NCBI GenBank assembly: GCA_030278955.1
Contig: JAOANR010000010.1
Coordinates: 14,553,086-14,617,085, forward strand
Direction: 5' to 3'
DNA: 64,000 nt
Origin: Hygrophila difformis
Taxonomy: Eukaryota; Streptophyta; Magnoliopsida; Lamiales; Acanthaceae
Below the pieces are notes generated by a model that saw nothing but the letters and a program-made list of their open reading frames with translations, ran no database searches and was not told where the DNA came from. Positions 22,576 to 33,423 of the stretch are shown here, one piece after another. The first letter of the stretch is position 1; each line of letters starts with the position of its first letter. Both the position numbers and the translations under genes were made by a program.

Positions 22576-22682
22576 TAGGGTTAGGGTTAGGGTTTGATGA
22601 TGAGGGTTGGGCTTGGTTGATTTGGGCTTGAGGAATAGGTATTGGGCCAAATAATTTGCTGCTGGGCCTGGAGAATTGGGCT
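22576..22682 (-). promoter_or_regulatory. Telo-box and TGGGCY (site II) cluster, 3' LTR copy
   Basis: Three head-to-tail TAGGGT units followed by TT (minus AAACCCTAA telo-box) at 22576-22594, then five TGGGCT/TGGGCC motifs at 22608, 22623, 22643, 22663 and 22677. In plants this pair of motifs marks promoters active in dividing cells. A use here is inferred from motif content only. Confidence 0.55.
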
Positions 22683-23173
22683 AAATTGGGTTGGATCATC
22701 AAATTTCTTGGACCTAATTATTAAATCACCTGTAATTAAGTAAAATTAAAAGTAATTAGTGGACCATTCATTTCTTAATTAAAGCAGAAAATTGAAATAA
22801 AAACAAACATAAGGAAAAATAAATATATACATCAAAATATAAAATTATATAAATATAATATTTTTTTCCACTTGATTATTTGGTTTGTGATCCATTTAAT
22901 GAACCCGTGTTCCACCGAATAGACAATATCGAACCAAATTAATCAAGTGTATGATTTTTAATATTTTTATCATGTTTTTGGGTTTTTTAACATAAAAGTA
23001 CTAAAAATAACAATATTTTTGTGTTTTTCAATACCAGCTTATTATTTATACAAACTTGCATAAATCTGCTAAATTCAACTGCTTTCTTATTTAAATAAGA
23101 ACGGAATGCGATCGAATGTCCGTATTAGACACGGAAATAGATTGAAAATAATGGTCAATTTTGGCCATTATCA

Positions 23174-23187
23174 ACATCCTCACATTT
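23174..23187 (-). other. Polypurine tract of the giant-LTR element
   Basis: Minus strand AAATGTGAGGATGT directly abuts the 3' LTR start TGATAATGG. The purine content is moderate, so the call rests on position and on repetition of the motif inside the element. Confidence 0.5.
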
Positions 23188-24643
23188 AATACTGATCGTC
23201 CCCGAGCAGTCAGAGTCAATGTTCCTAAGAACACGGACTCTACATATTCAATCTATTTTCGTGGCTTCAAAAATTTCATTCTTTTTAGATTGGGATAAGA
23301 CAATCGAAAACTACAAGTATTAAATTCTTTTGATTGCAGTGTTTAATGAAATGATACTTCTCACTTAATCAGGCCTACAAATCAGTCATTATTGATAATT
23401 CTTCATGAACATCATGTTTAGAAAAATTCATTGATTTAATTCTAGAATTAAAGTATGACATGAACATAATTAAAAGCAGAGCCTCACATATAGTAGAAAC
23501 GGAAATTTCACTCACTCTCAAAAAAGGGGTTTTATCAATGAGCACTCATAATCAAATTTAATTAAATTATTCCATATGCTTGCAATTGGACCAACTCGCC
23601 ACCGGCTCATTTCTTTAAATCGAGATCATGAGGTCTTATTTAAGGGTTATAATGGGGCATACGGTTGTAACATTCGGTAGGAAAATGAATTTATTGGGTT
23701 AAGAAGTGGCAATAATTAATATCATCATAACTTGGCATATTATTTAAAATTTATGATCATCAATTTATTTCTTTCTTTCTTTTGCTTTTCTTTTCATATT
23801 GCATGACATTAGACTATGTCCAATTTGCTTTGTCATTTGCAATTTATTTGTGTTGAATTGAATTCAACACTTTCATTTTTCTTTTCTTTTCTTCTCCCCC
23901 TTTTTTTTTTTTTTTTTTGAATCGGTTTATTGAATACCGTTTTGAAATTTTGTTGATGATCAAAAGTTTAATGCCTTGATAAAATTAATTCTTGCCCACT
24001 TGGGTTTGAATTTTTTGGTCTTTTTAGAAGGCTAGGAATAATATAGAGGGTTTCAAAGAAAAATTAGGCTTAAAGGCTCAAATTGGTTGATCCTAAGGGG
24101 AAAATATTTTTGGGTTTGGGATTCAAAAGAATGCCAAAATTTTGGTTTTCTAGGTGCCTCGATCATATTCTCGATTTTTAGAATATGGCATGGTCTTGAA
24201 TCGGTCCCAATCGCAAGTTCTAGTTTCCTTTAATCAAAATGATTTTCACACATCAAAGAAAAGAATGAGTAAAAATGACTCATGGTTCAAATCTCACATG
24301 GAATGGTTGATTCATGTCATACAATATTCTTAAATATAATCTTTGAAAAATTCTTACAATCTATTCAATTAAATTCTCAACATGAGGACTCATTACCCAA
24401 CAAGATGATGATATCATTAAATTTTTATAGCTCAAAACCTCAAAAATTCATATCATGCATGTCTTCAATTATATTATCCCAGTTTAAAAGTTTGAAAATT
24501 TAATCATAAACCAAAATCAAATATGTGAATTCATTGACAGATTTAAGCATGCTTTGTACTGGGTTTAAAAATAAAATAATAAAAATAAGCAAAAAGAAAA
24601 ATAACACAACTTTTTTTTTTTTTTTAAGTGAAGAATCAACATC

Positions 24644-24674
24644 CTCACATTTTGAGCCTTGCTCGAAATGTGAG
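24644..24674. repeat. Internal hairpin, copy 1
   Basis: CTCACATTTTGAGC and GCTCGAAATGTGAG (one mismatch), preceded by ATCAACATC as at the LTR border. Confidence 0.75.
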
Positions 24675-25164
24675 TAAATCAATTCCTACTTAAACAAATT
24701 ATCAAAATCAACATAAAATAAAAGAGGAGGGAGGGAGGGAGAAAATATTAACATAAAAGATAGAAAAATAATAATTCCGATAGCCTTTTTCGTCAATCCA
24801 ATGAAGTGTTCGACGATTTTGGCTATATGTGATCGTTTGGTTCGTCGAACAAGGCGATTGTCCGATGCCCAATTCTTAAGAAAAATTCTGATTTTCATCA
24901 AAATTGTTCAATCACATTTTTGAATTTTATAGAATTTAATCTACTACATTTGCTTGCATAAATTAGGTTGGATTAATTCTGTTCTTATAAATGTTATTCC
25001 GGATTTTAAATTGCTTTAAATTCCAGGAATACTTTCAACTAATCACAGAATCAATCCAATCGAGAACCTGTTTTGGAGCTTTAATTTTCTTTTTGGTGAT
25101 TCCACAAATTCCTGCAGAGCAAACACAGAAGAAGTTATCGGGTTTTCTCAAAAATATCAACATC

Positions 25165-25198
25165 CTCACATTTAGAGTCTTAGTACTCTAAATGTGAG
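25165..25198. repeat. Internal hairpin, copy 2
   Basis: Perfect 14-bp arms CTCACATTTAGAGT and ACTCTAAATGTGAG around CTTAGT, preceded by ATCAACATC. Confidence 0.85.
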
Positions 25199-25870
25199 TT
25201 AATTGATTAATACCCGAATTATTTAATAATATGTACAAGAGGTATAAATATAAATATATGTATACATATAATTTTGACTTGCAGAAATTTAGGTTGGATT
25301 AATTCCGTCCTTGCGAAAATTATTCCGGGTTTTAAATTTCTTTGAATTCCGGATATAATCTTCGGTCAATTACAGAACTAATCCAACCGGGAACCTCTTT
25401 AGATGCTCAGTCGGGACAGGGGCGACGGGAAGTGAGATGATGGCCGTGGCTTGTCCGATGGTGGTGAGCAATTGGTAGTCCGAAGATCTGCTGCTCCATT
25501 TGTTGCTTCACCAGTGATGAGGGTTTCCTCAGCACAGTGGTGGTGTTGAGGTGGATGAGCGATGGAGCAGCGGTTGAGCTTCGTGGTCCGGATGTGGTGG
25601 AGATGACAAACACGTGAGTCTCACGTGTTTGGCAATTTACAATTGCAAATTAGTGTAGCTCCACTGCTACACTTCTCCATTTTTCTTTGATTTTTCGTTT
25701 AATTAACCTCGATTTTACAATGGGCGAAGTGTAAAATTAAACGAAAGATCAAAGTAGTGTAGCCCCACTGCTACACTTCCACATTTAACTCCGTACACCA
25801 TTTTGGTGGCTCCATGATTCCTGCAAGCAAAAATACCTAATTGGTTAGGTTTTCCCCTCAAATCAACATC

Positions 25871-25901
25871 CTCACATTTAGAGTCTTAGTACTCTAAATG
25901 T
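25871..25901. repeat. Internal hairpin, copy 3
   Basis: Same sequence as copy 2 but the right arm ends at ACTCTAAATGT. It is preceded by ATCAACATC. Confidence 0.8.
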
Positions 25902-26011
25902 TTAATTGATTTGAGGGTACTTCTCTGTTCTGAAATAAATACACTAAACTAACACTAAACTAACTATGAGTAATCAGGAGTGTAATTCTCTTAATAAACG
26001 ACGCTGCATCC

Positions 26012-26029
26012 TCCCCGGCAACGGCGCCA
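26012..26029 (-). other. Primer-binding site, tRNA-Asp type
   Basis: Minus strand TGGCGCCGTTGCCGGGGA, the sequence used by Athila/Tat-type plant elements, directly adjacent to the 5' LTR at 26030. Confidence 0.88.
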
Positions 26030-28789
26030 TGAAACTTTTGACAAATTTCGTTAACACGAGTATTTTTCAATAAAATATATCAGGATTGAATTTATTAAAC
26101 GAAAGGAGTTATGATTCGTGGGAAAGGGGTTTAAGGATATATTAAGAGTGCCACTTTTTATTACTCAGGTGGGGTGCTTTAATTTCAAATGGCGCTGCAG
26201 TCCTCTCATGTCATGAAACTTTTGACAAGTCTCATGGTACAACCGGGATAAAGTGACCTTCAGCCTGTCACACTGAGGGTCCCCGGCATATGTGCCATGA
26301 TACTTCTCATGATTTCATGTCATGAGATTCCCTGCCATGAAACTTTCAGCAGATTCCCACTACATGAGTATTTTCCGAAAAATCACATTTTTATTTACTC
26401 GTGTTAAGAAACTGTGCCCCCGAAAGCGCACGGAGTCAAAAATTGCAGTAATTTATAGTAAGTACCGGATCGTTCACTGGAGGATGTGCGATGGAAGCAG
26501 GGCCCACGCCATTTACTAAGATTTTCCACTCGGTTACTCGATTCAAGTTTGTGTTTGACTATCAACTACTTGACAGAATTTAAACTGAGTTAAGAAAGCA
26601 ATTAAAATAAAGCAGATAAAATTATTCTACAAAGCGAATTAAATTTGATCTAAGAAGGCAATAGAATTATTCTAAGAAAGCGATTAAGATTATTCTAAGA
26701 AAGCAGATTTAAAATGAGACAGAAGGGACAGGAAGAAAATAATAAAGATTGGACAAGATTCAGATGAAACATAGTTAAACTTCCATTTTGTTACACAGAT
26801 CTTAGCTTGGGATAATCCTTCAGTTAGCTAACTCTCATGCTCTCTATACCATGTTCCCTTTAACAGACAGGTACTTACAGTAAGAGTTTACATGCTCTTA
26901 AGACAACAAATTCTAAGATACCACAGACTCACAACTGCCCTCACATGGCCATGCTGAGGCATATTATTCATCTGTGGTGGACAAGCAACACCTGACAAAT
27001 CATTTATTGAAGTGTCAAGTACTGCTATCATTCCCCCATGTCACGCCCAAAGATTCTAATTAAGCCCTGAACTATCCCTTAACTCTCAGTCCTAGTAGCA
27101 GTTACACAACTCTCAATACAACCGAGTGACCTCTAACGAAAGCATTTAAAAGAAAGCGGTAAAGAAAGCATTTAAAATCCTATCACTCGGAGGTTTTTGA
27201 AAGTTTGACCCTGGTAGTAAAAGAAAGCCCCCAGTCAGAATGACCGGATGTGGATCAAGAATTCCCTATTCTCGGTGAACCGCTCGCAGTGTTCACTTCT
27301 CGTCGGGTGGTTATGAGATACAAACTAATGAAACGAACTAATAAAATTAGTTCGTTCCGGATGCACTCACTCAGGACTCAAGAATAGGCTTTGGCAGAAG
27401 AGGATAGCAGTTGAAAGAATACTCAACCCTATCTTAGAAAATAACCAAGGCCCGAATGTTGTTCCTCTAATATTATCTATCACACCTTATCGGAATCCAA
27501 GTGGAATCTGACCCAGTGCAATATTTAATACAAGATTTCCAACAAACAGCAATTTTGGAAAATAATAAATCTGAAAATCATTCCCTATCAGGTACTAAAC
27601 TCTCAATAAGATCACAGACCCTTTCAGTCTAGGTGAGACCTAATCGCTGACTCTGCTTCTAATTTCCCAAAATCAACCCCCAGTCGGATATGAATTAGTC
27701 ATAACTGTCGAATTTATCCCTTACTCAGATCCGGATTTTATAAAGGAATTTTTGTTGGAAATTTATTATGAGACATCTGATTAAAACCAAGACTTCTATG
27801 TCCAAGGGAAGGATCCCAAAATAATATCGACCACAATATCTACATAATAATATCATGCATAAATTTATAGAGAAGTGTAAAATTAAATAACCCAAAATAT
27901 AAGGTGGGTTTAGACAGAATGTGAAACACAGAGATGAAATAGCCGGAGATGAGAAGAATTTTGGCTAAAAGAGTGCCAGAAATAACTGGGGTGATCTGGA
28001 CCGCAAACATCTGCTATCCAGTTCCCAATTATTCCAGATGGAAAGATTTTTAGACAGAAGGGAATTCCAAGTGACGGTGACCGCCGTCATTCAGCTCCCT
28101 TTTGTCTGTGAATGGAAGAAAAACCCACATATTTTCTTGCTGTAATACTTCTCAAATAATGTTGGTCGACATCATTTAATAATACTACAGCTTGAATTCA
28201 GGTTTTGAAATTAAGATAAAGAGAATAAAACTGTATCCGGATAGGAGTCAGCTGAGCAGCTATTGTAATCCCGGATGGACGAACCGCCAAGGCTTCCACC
28301 GGCCACTATCCAGACCATGCAAAATAACATTTAATAATTAATATACAGACCACGAGCTAGTTATCCGTGTGGGAATACCCGCCAACATTAATCTGATATA
28401 TTCCTTATTAGCTGTTGCACACATCACGGAAAAGACAAAATAAATAAAAGAAAAATATTTTTGGGTCATCTTGCATGAGAGACATTGGTTTCTCATGCAA
28501 GGTATGGAAATGAATCCATAATTACTCTTTATGTCTAAATAATCACTCATTTCATAATTAATTAATTAATTACAGTCCGGATTATATACTTAGATCATTA
28601 GAGATTAATTTTGTAGAAGAATCTTTTAATGGAAAATTGAACAAAGTTCTTTATATCAAATTAATCATGGGTTGAGATCATTGGATTTCAACCTCAAAAT
28701 ATTAATATAAAGGTTCAATTAATTAATGGAGTGAGATGAAGAATAAAAACTTGGCAAAAAGGTGCCACTTTGTCGCGATGCAGAGTTTG

Positions 28790-29318
28790 TGTCGCGGAGC
28801 GTGGCTCCGCGACAAAGGTTTCGCGACAAAGGGGTGGGAAATAAGAGAAGTGGGATTTTGAAGATTAGGGTTTGTCTTGTCGCTAAGCAAAAATTTTGTC
28901 GCGGAACATGGTTCCGCGACAAAGGGGGTATAGCGACAAAGGGGTTGAAAGTTGGTAAGGACATAATTCCTGGTCGCGGAACAAGGATTTTGTCGCGGTA
29001 CGTGGTTCCGCGACAAAGGTTCCGCGCCAGAATCCTCCCAGAATAAAATTACAAGTATTTGGGTCCTTGGTCGCTAATCGAGGGTTTTGTCGCGGAACGT
29101 GGTTCCGCGACAAGACGTTCCGCGACAAGATTGCTTCGCGACCAAGGGTTTCAAAATTAATGGCAAGGCATAATTTTCTGTCTCGGAATAAGATTTTGTC
29201 GCGGAACGTGGTTCCGCGACAAGGGTGCTCCGCGACAAAAGCCATGCAGACAAAATGCAAGAATTTGGTCCTCTGTCGCTAAACAGGGGTTTTGTCGCGG
29301 AACGTGGTTCCGCGACAA
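28790..29318. repeat. Palindrome array, 5' LTR copy
   Basis: Six hairpins matching 19921-20449 one for one, from 28790-28814 to 29292-29318. All arms and GTG/ATG spacers are conserved between the two LTRs. Confidence 0.9.
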
Positions 29319-29379
29319 GAGTGTATGGCGACAAAGGGTTTTAAAATATTTTATAAAAATTTTGGCAGCATAACCCCTT

Positions 29380-29470
29380 ACATTGCATTACATGGGTGTG
29401 CGTTGTGATCCGTGGGATCACAACGGGAAAATTACATTGCAACCCGTGGGTTACAATGTGGTGCAATACA
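29380..29470. repeat. Second palindrome pair, 5' LTR copy
   Basis: TTGTGATCC-GTG-GGATCACAA and CATTGCAACCC-GT-GGGTTACAATG. This copy has the simple form of the first palindrome. Confidence 0.82.
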
Positions 29471-30084
29471 ATATAGGGGGTGCAATTTTAAATAAATATG
29501 CATAAACACTAAAATGCCATCCACTTTCTAGATCTATTAAACGAAAAAGAAAATAAAAATAAACTAAAACACTAAGAGGCAGTACAACATCCACCAACTA
29601 TACTAAGAGACTAAGATTTAAATGAAACCTACACTAATAAATCTAGCAAGAGATAGGCATCAAGTGGTTATACATTTATTAATTCTAATAAAGCAGTAAA
29701 TCTATCTAAAGATAATAAAAATGGTCAAGTGACCATAATACAAGCAAGACAGTAAATAAACCAAGGGAAAATCACATGACAATATTTTGGGACATATTTT
29801 CTCATATAACAACAAAAGCCAAAAATAATGGTTTAAACACACTCATTGATTAAGTGTTTTTCAACCCAAAATTACACTAAAAAGCTGTAAATAATATAAA
29901 AATGGCTACACTACTATAAACCCATTTATTGCTTACAACTAACTAACTAAAAATGAAAAATACATGGCCATGAGACCATCATTTCTCAAATTTCTTGGGA
30001 GCACAGTGGTGCCCCAAGAGGAAAAACAAAACTAATCTAAAAAAATATGGGTGTGTAGCTACTGTTCAAGGGGGTGGAAGGTTA

Positions 30085-30092
30085 TATTTATA
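30085..30092 (-). promoter_or_regulatory. TATA box of the 5' LTR
   Basis: Minus strand CTATAAATATAACC, with two TGGGCC motifs just upstream (about 30115-30131). It is correctly placed to drive leftward transcription of the element. Confidence 0.62.
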
Positions 30093-30149
30093 GATGAGCA
30101 AAAATAAGCCCTAGGCCCATTCAAGGCCCACCTGGTCGCTAAACAAATG

Positions 30150-30539
30150 TTTGTCGCGGAACAAATTTGGTTAGGGACAAAACACTTTTTATCTCCCAGG
30201 TGGCGCACAGGAGGGGCCGGGACTTGAGGTCCTTGGAGGAAAAGACAAACTTCATGTGTCTGCGGGTCTTCAAGTCCTGGGAGCTTCCAGCTGTTTTGAC
30301 ATGTGAGAAATAATGGGCATGGGCATGTCACGTGACCTGTCCCTGTCGCGGAGTGTGTTTCTTTTCTCTGGGCGCGGAAGTTGTCTCTGGGCGCGGAGCA
30401 CTTTGTCGCGGAACCATGTTCGGCGACAAAATTTTGTGCCTTGATTTTCCTCTCACAGTCTCGGAATAATTTTGGGCGCGGAGTATTTTTTTGGGCGCGG
30501 AGCACTTTGTCGCGGTGCACTGCTTCCGCGACAAAGGGG
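30150..30539. repeat. Degenerate palindromes upstream of the TATA box, 5' LTR copy
   Basis: Same three degenerate palindromes and GGGCGCGGA half-sites as at 21293-21680. Confidence 0.75.
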
Positions 30540-31434
30540 TTTAATTTTCTTTCTCTCTCTCTTTCTTTTCTCTTTCCCCTCTTCCTCTCTTCTCTTTCCT
30601 ATTTCTCTTTCGTTCATTCCCAGTTTTCTTCATCTCCCGTTTCTTCTTCTTCCTGCTTCATTTTCTTTCTTCTTATTTCCTGCTTTGTTCTCTGTTTTCT
30701 TTCGATTTTCTTCCACAAATTTCTTTTTCTTCACCCTTGCTCTTCCTCCATTTTCTCGGCCGGAGATGGGGCGGCGAGTGCGGCGGCGGCGGATTGAGGG
30801 CAACGACGAGATAGGTGGTGTGAAGGGGCGGCGGCGTTCGGAGGTTTCATTGAGGTGGAGGTGTGGATCCGAGAGGGCGGCAGTGGTTGCTCGGCTCCCC
30901 TCTCTTCTTCTTCTCTTGATTCTTCTTCTTTTTGGTTTTGGGATTGGTGGCGGATGGCCGGAGTGGTGGTGGTTATGGTGGCTCGGGTTTTGGGTAGAGC
31001 GATGGTGGTGTGAATGGATGAGGTGGTCGGAGGTTCGGGAGTGGAAGAAGAGGGCGGCGAGGAAGATGGATAGTGGTGTGGTGAGGTGGTCGGCGGCGAG
31101 GTCTTCGCCGGAGAAGGGTGGATGAAGGTGGTTGGATTTGAAATGGAGGGGATGGTATGGGGCTCGCCGGAATCTGTGGTGGAGATGGCTGTGGGCAGCC
31201 ATGGCGGAATTGGAAGTGGGAGGCTCGGAGATAAGACTGGGATGGTGGCGGGATTGGTGGTGTTTGGCCGGAATCTCACCGCGGCGGCGGCGGGTGGTAG
31301 TTGTGGAGATGGAGGAAGAGGGAGTCGAAATGGTGGTGGCGGCCGGAAGGAAAAGGCGATGGTGACTGTTGGACTGGAGGGGTGGCCGGAGGCGGTCGCC
31401 GGCCGGCGGCGGCGGCGCCGGCGGCGGGAGTAGG

Positions 31435-31541
31435 TAGGGTTAGGGTTAGGGTTTGATGATGAGGGTTGGGCTTGGTTGATTTGGGCTTGAGGAATAGGTA
31501 TTGGGCCAAATAATTTGCTGCTGGGCCTGGAGAATTGGGCT
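31435..31541 (-). promoter_or_regulatory. Telo-box and TGGGCY (site II) cluster, 5' LTR copy
   Basis: Identical motif set to 22576-22682: a telo-box and five TGGGCY motifs. It lies upstream of the TATA box in the LTR expected to act as promoter. Confidence 0.55.
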
Positions 31542-32031
31542 AAATTGGGTTGGATCATCAAATTTCTTGGACCTAATTATTAAATCACCTGTAATTAAGT
31601 AAAATTAAAAGTAATTAGTGGACCATTCATTTCTTAATTAAAGCAGAAAATTGAAATGAAAACAAACATAAGGAAAAATAAATATATACATCAAAATATA
31701 AAATTATATAAATATAATATTTTTTCCACTTGATTATTTGGTTTGTGATCCATTTAATGAACCCGTGTTCCACCGAATAGACAATATCGAACCAAATTAA
31801 TCAAGTGTATGATTTTTAATATTTTTATCATGTTTTTGGGTTTTTTAACATAAAAGTACTAAAAATAACAATATTTTTGTGTTTTTCAATACCAGCTTAT
31901 TATTTATACAAACTTGCATAAATCTGCTAAATTCAACTGCTTTCTTATTTAAATAAGAACGGAATGCGATCGAATGTCCGTATTAGACACGGAAATAGAT
32001 TGAAAATAATGGTCAATTTTGGCCATTATCA

Positions 32032-32631
32032 GGCACCTTTAAGGTTAATTCAGACGAGAAGGTCATATCTACTGCCTGGCTGGACTACCAAGGAAAATGG
32101 GAACAACTGGTTTCCAAAAAGGGAATTAACCCTAGCAAAACAGTAATCGAGACATCCGGGAGATACAACAGGGTATGGATGCTCGAAGGATCGAAACCAG
32201 AAGAGGTTCGAAAGTGGTATGACTTTGGAGCATTAGCATCTGTTCATACTACATCACCAGGGTTTCCGGAAATCGAAAAACTTCCGGGATGGATAAGTAG
32301 TGCGGTGCACGAATCATGGCAGAACAACCCGCACCTGCAAAGAGGAGATATTCTGGAGTTTAAGTTCATTTCAGCGGCACCAGAAATAGTCGGAAAAGGT
32401 TCTTATCCGGTCTTTCAATTTATTAAATTACAGAGACCTGATATGATTGCCTTCAACAGAGTTAAGTCTATAGATGAGAAGGCACCATTGGTGTCTTCAA
32501 TCAGCGAAGATGAAATCTCCATCCGACGAGCATGGGGATTCTGGGTCTGTCTCACCGAGATGGAAAAGGTTAAATATCCGTTTAAAATATTCTCAAACAA
32601 TTTAAATGATCGTTCCTGGTTAATTCTTTAA
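32032..32631 (+). pseudogene. Endogenous caulimovirid: ORF2-like C-terminal region
   Basis: The viral frame resumes after the retrotransposon with the second GGCAC duplication and stays open for about 200 codons to a stop at 32631. It contains WLDYQGKWEQL and GDILEFKFIS motifs. Position after RNase H, in the same frame, suggests the extra domain found downstream of pol in florendovirus-like genomes. No biochemical function is known to me. Confidence 0.6.
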
Positions 32632-32635
32632 CAGG

Positions 32636-32897
32636 GAAAAGCACAGAGTTTGCGGAAACTTCATTCGAAAAGAAGAGGTTACTCATCTGGGAAAACAAGT
32701 TGCCAGCAACCGAGTCTACCAGAAAAAAGGCATGCAACATGATGCATGTTGGCCAATGGGATAACCACATATGCCCATATTGTGCAGAACAGGAGAAACC
32801 CCTATTCGGTACAAAGATCCGGGTAACCCAGAAAAAATCCGGACCTGAACAAGACAAAGGGAAGAAACGTCCAAAAAACTTTCACAAGCCAAAGTAA
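32636..32897 (+). pseudogene. Endogenous caulimovirid: downstream coding fragment
   Basis: A shifted open stretch following the previous frame. It holds a CPYCAEQEKP zinc-ribbon-like motif and a lysine-rich end. The border (AAAG|GTTAAATAT ... TTTAACAG|GG, about 32570-32634) looks like a small intron, or else marks a frameshift. Confidence 0.45.
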
Positions 32898-33077
32898 GAT
32901 TAGCTGGATGTAAAAGAAAGAGAGGTGTCGGCAACACTCATAATTAAAAGCCGACAAAGAAGGGCAGAGTAGCTGGCAGAAAGTGGCCGACAAGAGAAGG
33001 TGGAAAGTTGACAAAAGCCACCTAACGCAATAATTCAAAAAAGGACAATAATGTAGCCGGTGGAAATTAAGGCCAAG

Positions 33078-33154
33078 TGACGAACGCAGTGACGTCACAA
33101 GGATTTGGAGGAAGATTGGAATCCGGGGCTGAAGTCCGTGGGCGCCTATAAATA
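33078..33154 (+). promoter_or_regulatory. Viral promoter: as-1-like element and TATA box
   Basis: Two TGACG motifs start 12 bases apart (33078 and 33090; the second is TGACGTCA), the same spacing as in the as-1 element of pararetroviral promoters. A TATAAATA follows at 33147-33154, about 55 bases downstream of the pair. The order and distance resemble a caulimovirid full-length-transcript promoter. Activity here is inferred. Confidence 0.7.
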
Positions 33155-33423
33155 AAGGAGTTTGAAGCAGATGGAAGGCATCGAAAATTCCTCCCAACTC
33201 TTCAAAGTATTTGTAATATTTCTCTTTCTGCATATTTCCTTTCGAGTCAGTAAAAATATGGGGTATTCCCCCAAGAGTCTTGTATCCTCCATGAGGAACT
33301 AAGTGTCTGTCTTCTCCGTTAGGGGAAATTATGTTTAAATAATATTTTTAATATTTCTTCAGTAAAATCCAGGCTTCCAAATATCCCAAATATCCCGATA
33401 ATATAATTAAAACCCTTTATTCA
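33155..33423 (+). other. Viral leader-like sequence
   Basis: Sequence downstream of the viral TATA box with no open frame. It probably includes the transcript start and the terminal redundancy of the virus. The viral/host border is not sharply visible but lies before 33424. Confidence 0.4.

Larger units (their letters stand above)
17161..23173 (-). repeat. 3' LTR of the giant-LTR element
   Basis: Nearly identical to 26030-32031. From its minus-strand start it holds AT-rich sequence, a TGGGCY/telo-box cluster (22576-22682), a GC-rich block, a polypyrimidine tract (about 21680-21900), three palindromes (21293-21680), a TATA box (21226-21233), two more palindromes (20511-20611), the main palindrome array (19921-20449) and a long non-coding tail. 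The short open frames here are repeated in both LTRs but are low-complexity and not convincing genes. Confidence 0.9.
23188..26011 (-). other. Internal region of the giant-LTR element, no gag or pol
   Basis: About 2.8 kb without retroviral domains. It contains poly(T) runs (about 23905-23925, 24611-24625), three copies of an ATCAACATCCTCACATTT motif that starts a hairpin (24635, 25156, 25862), a direct repeat of about 115 bp (24957-25072 and 25277-25394, both with AGGTTGGATTAATTC) and paired TGTAGC.CCACTGCTACACTT blocks (about 25655 and 25760). A GC-richer patch at 25395-25615 could be a captured gene piece but has no recognisable product. Confidence 0.7.
17161..32031 (-). mobile_element. Non-autonomous LTR retrotransposon with about 6 kb LTRs
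   Basis: A 14.87 kb element bounded by a perfect 5-bp duplication GGCAC (17156-17160 and 32032-32036). The LTRs are 17161-23173 (6013 bp) and 26030-32031 (6002 bp); on the minus strand they begin TGATAATGGCC and end AAAAGTTTCA. The tRNA-Asp type primer site sits directly on the 26030 LTR, so the 5' LTR is on the right. The 2.86 kb internal region has no gag or pol. By eye I found about nine substitutions and two small indels between the LTRs, so insertion was recent. The primer type is that of Athila/Tat elements, which may supply the proteins. It splits the viral pol frame. Confidence 0.9.
26030..32031 (-). repeat. 5' LTR of the giant-LTR element
   Basis: Same content as the LTR at 17161-23173 at an offset of +8869 (later +8859 because of a 10-base difference near 29411). 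Differences noted by eye include substitutions matching 18534, 19734, 20209, 20917, 21062, 21218, 21640 and 22797 of the other LTR, and a shorter poly(T). Confidence 0.9.

Noticed and set aside
22576..22594. Interstitial telomere repeat
   Set aside because: Only three TAGGGT units, of a type common in plant promoter telo-boxes; too short for a telomeric relic.
21872..22702. 276-codon proline- and serine-rich frame (minus), and a 217-codon frame on the other strand, repeated at 30731-31561
   Set aside because: Low-complexity sequence from a GC-rich repeat tract that is open in several frames at once. It starts inside a TGGGCY promoter-like cluster and lies upstream of the LTR TATA box. There are no recognisable domains; identity between LTRs explains the conservation.
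17161..32031. Interpretation as a simple 6 kb segmental tandem duplication
   Set aside because: The 5-bp target duplication, TG...CA ends and adjacent primer-binding site show that the two copies are LTRs of one element.
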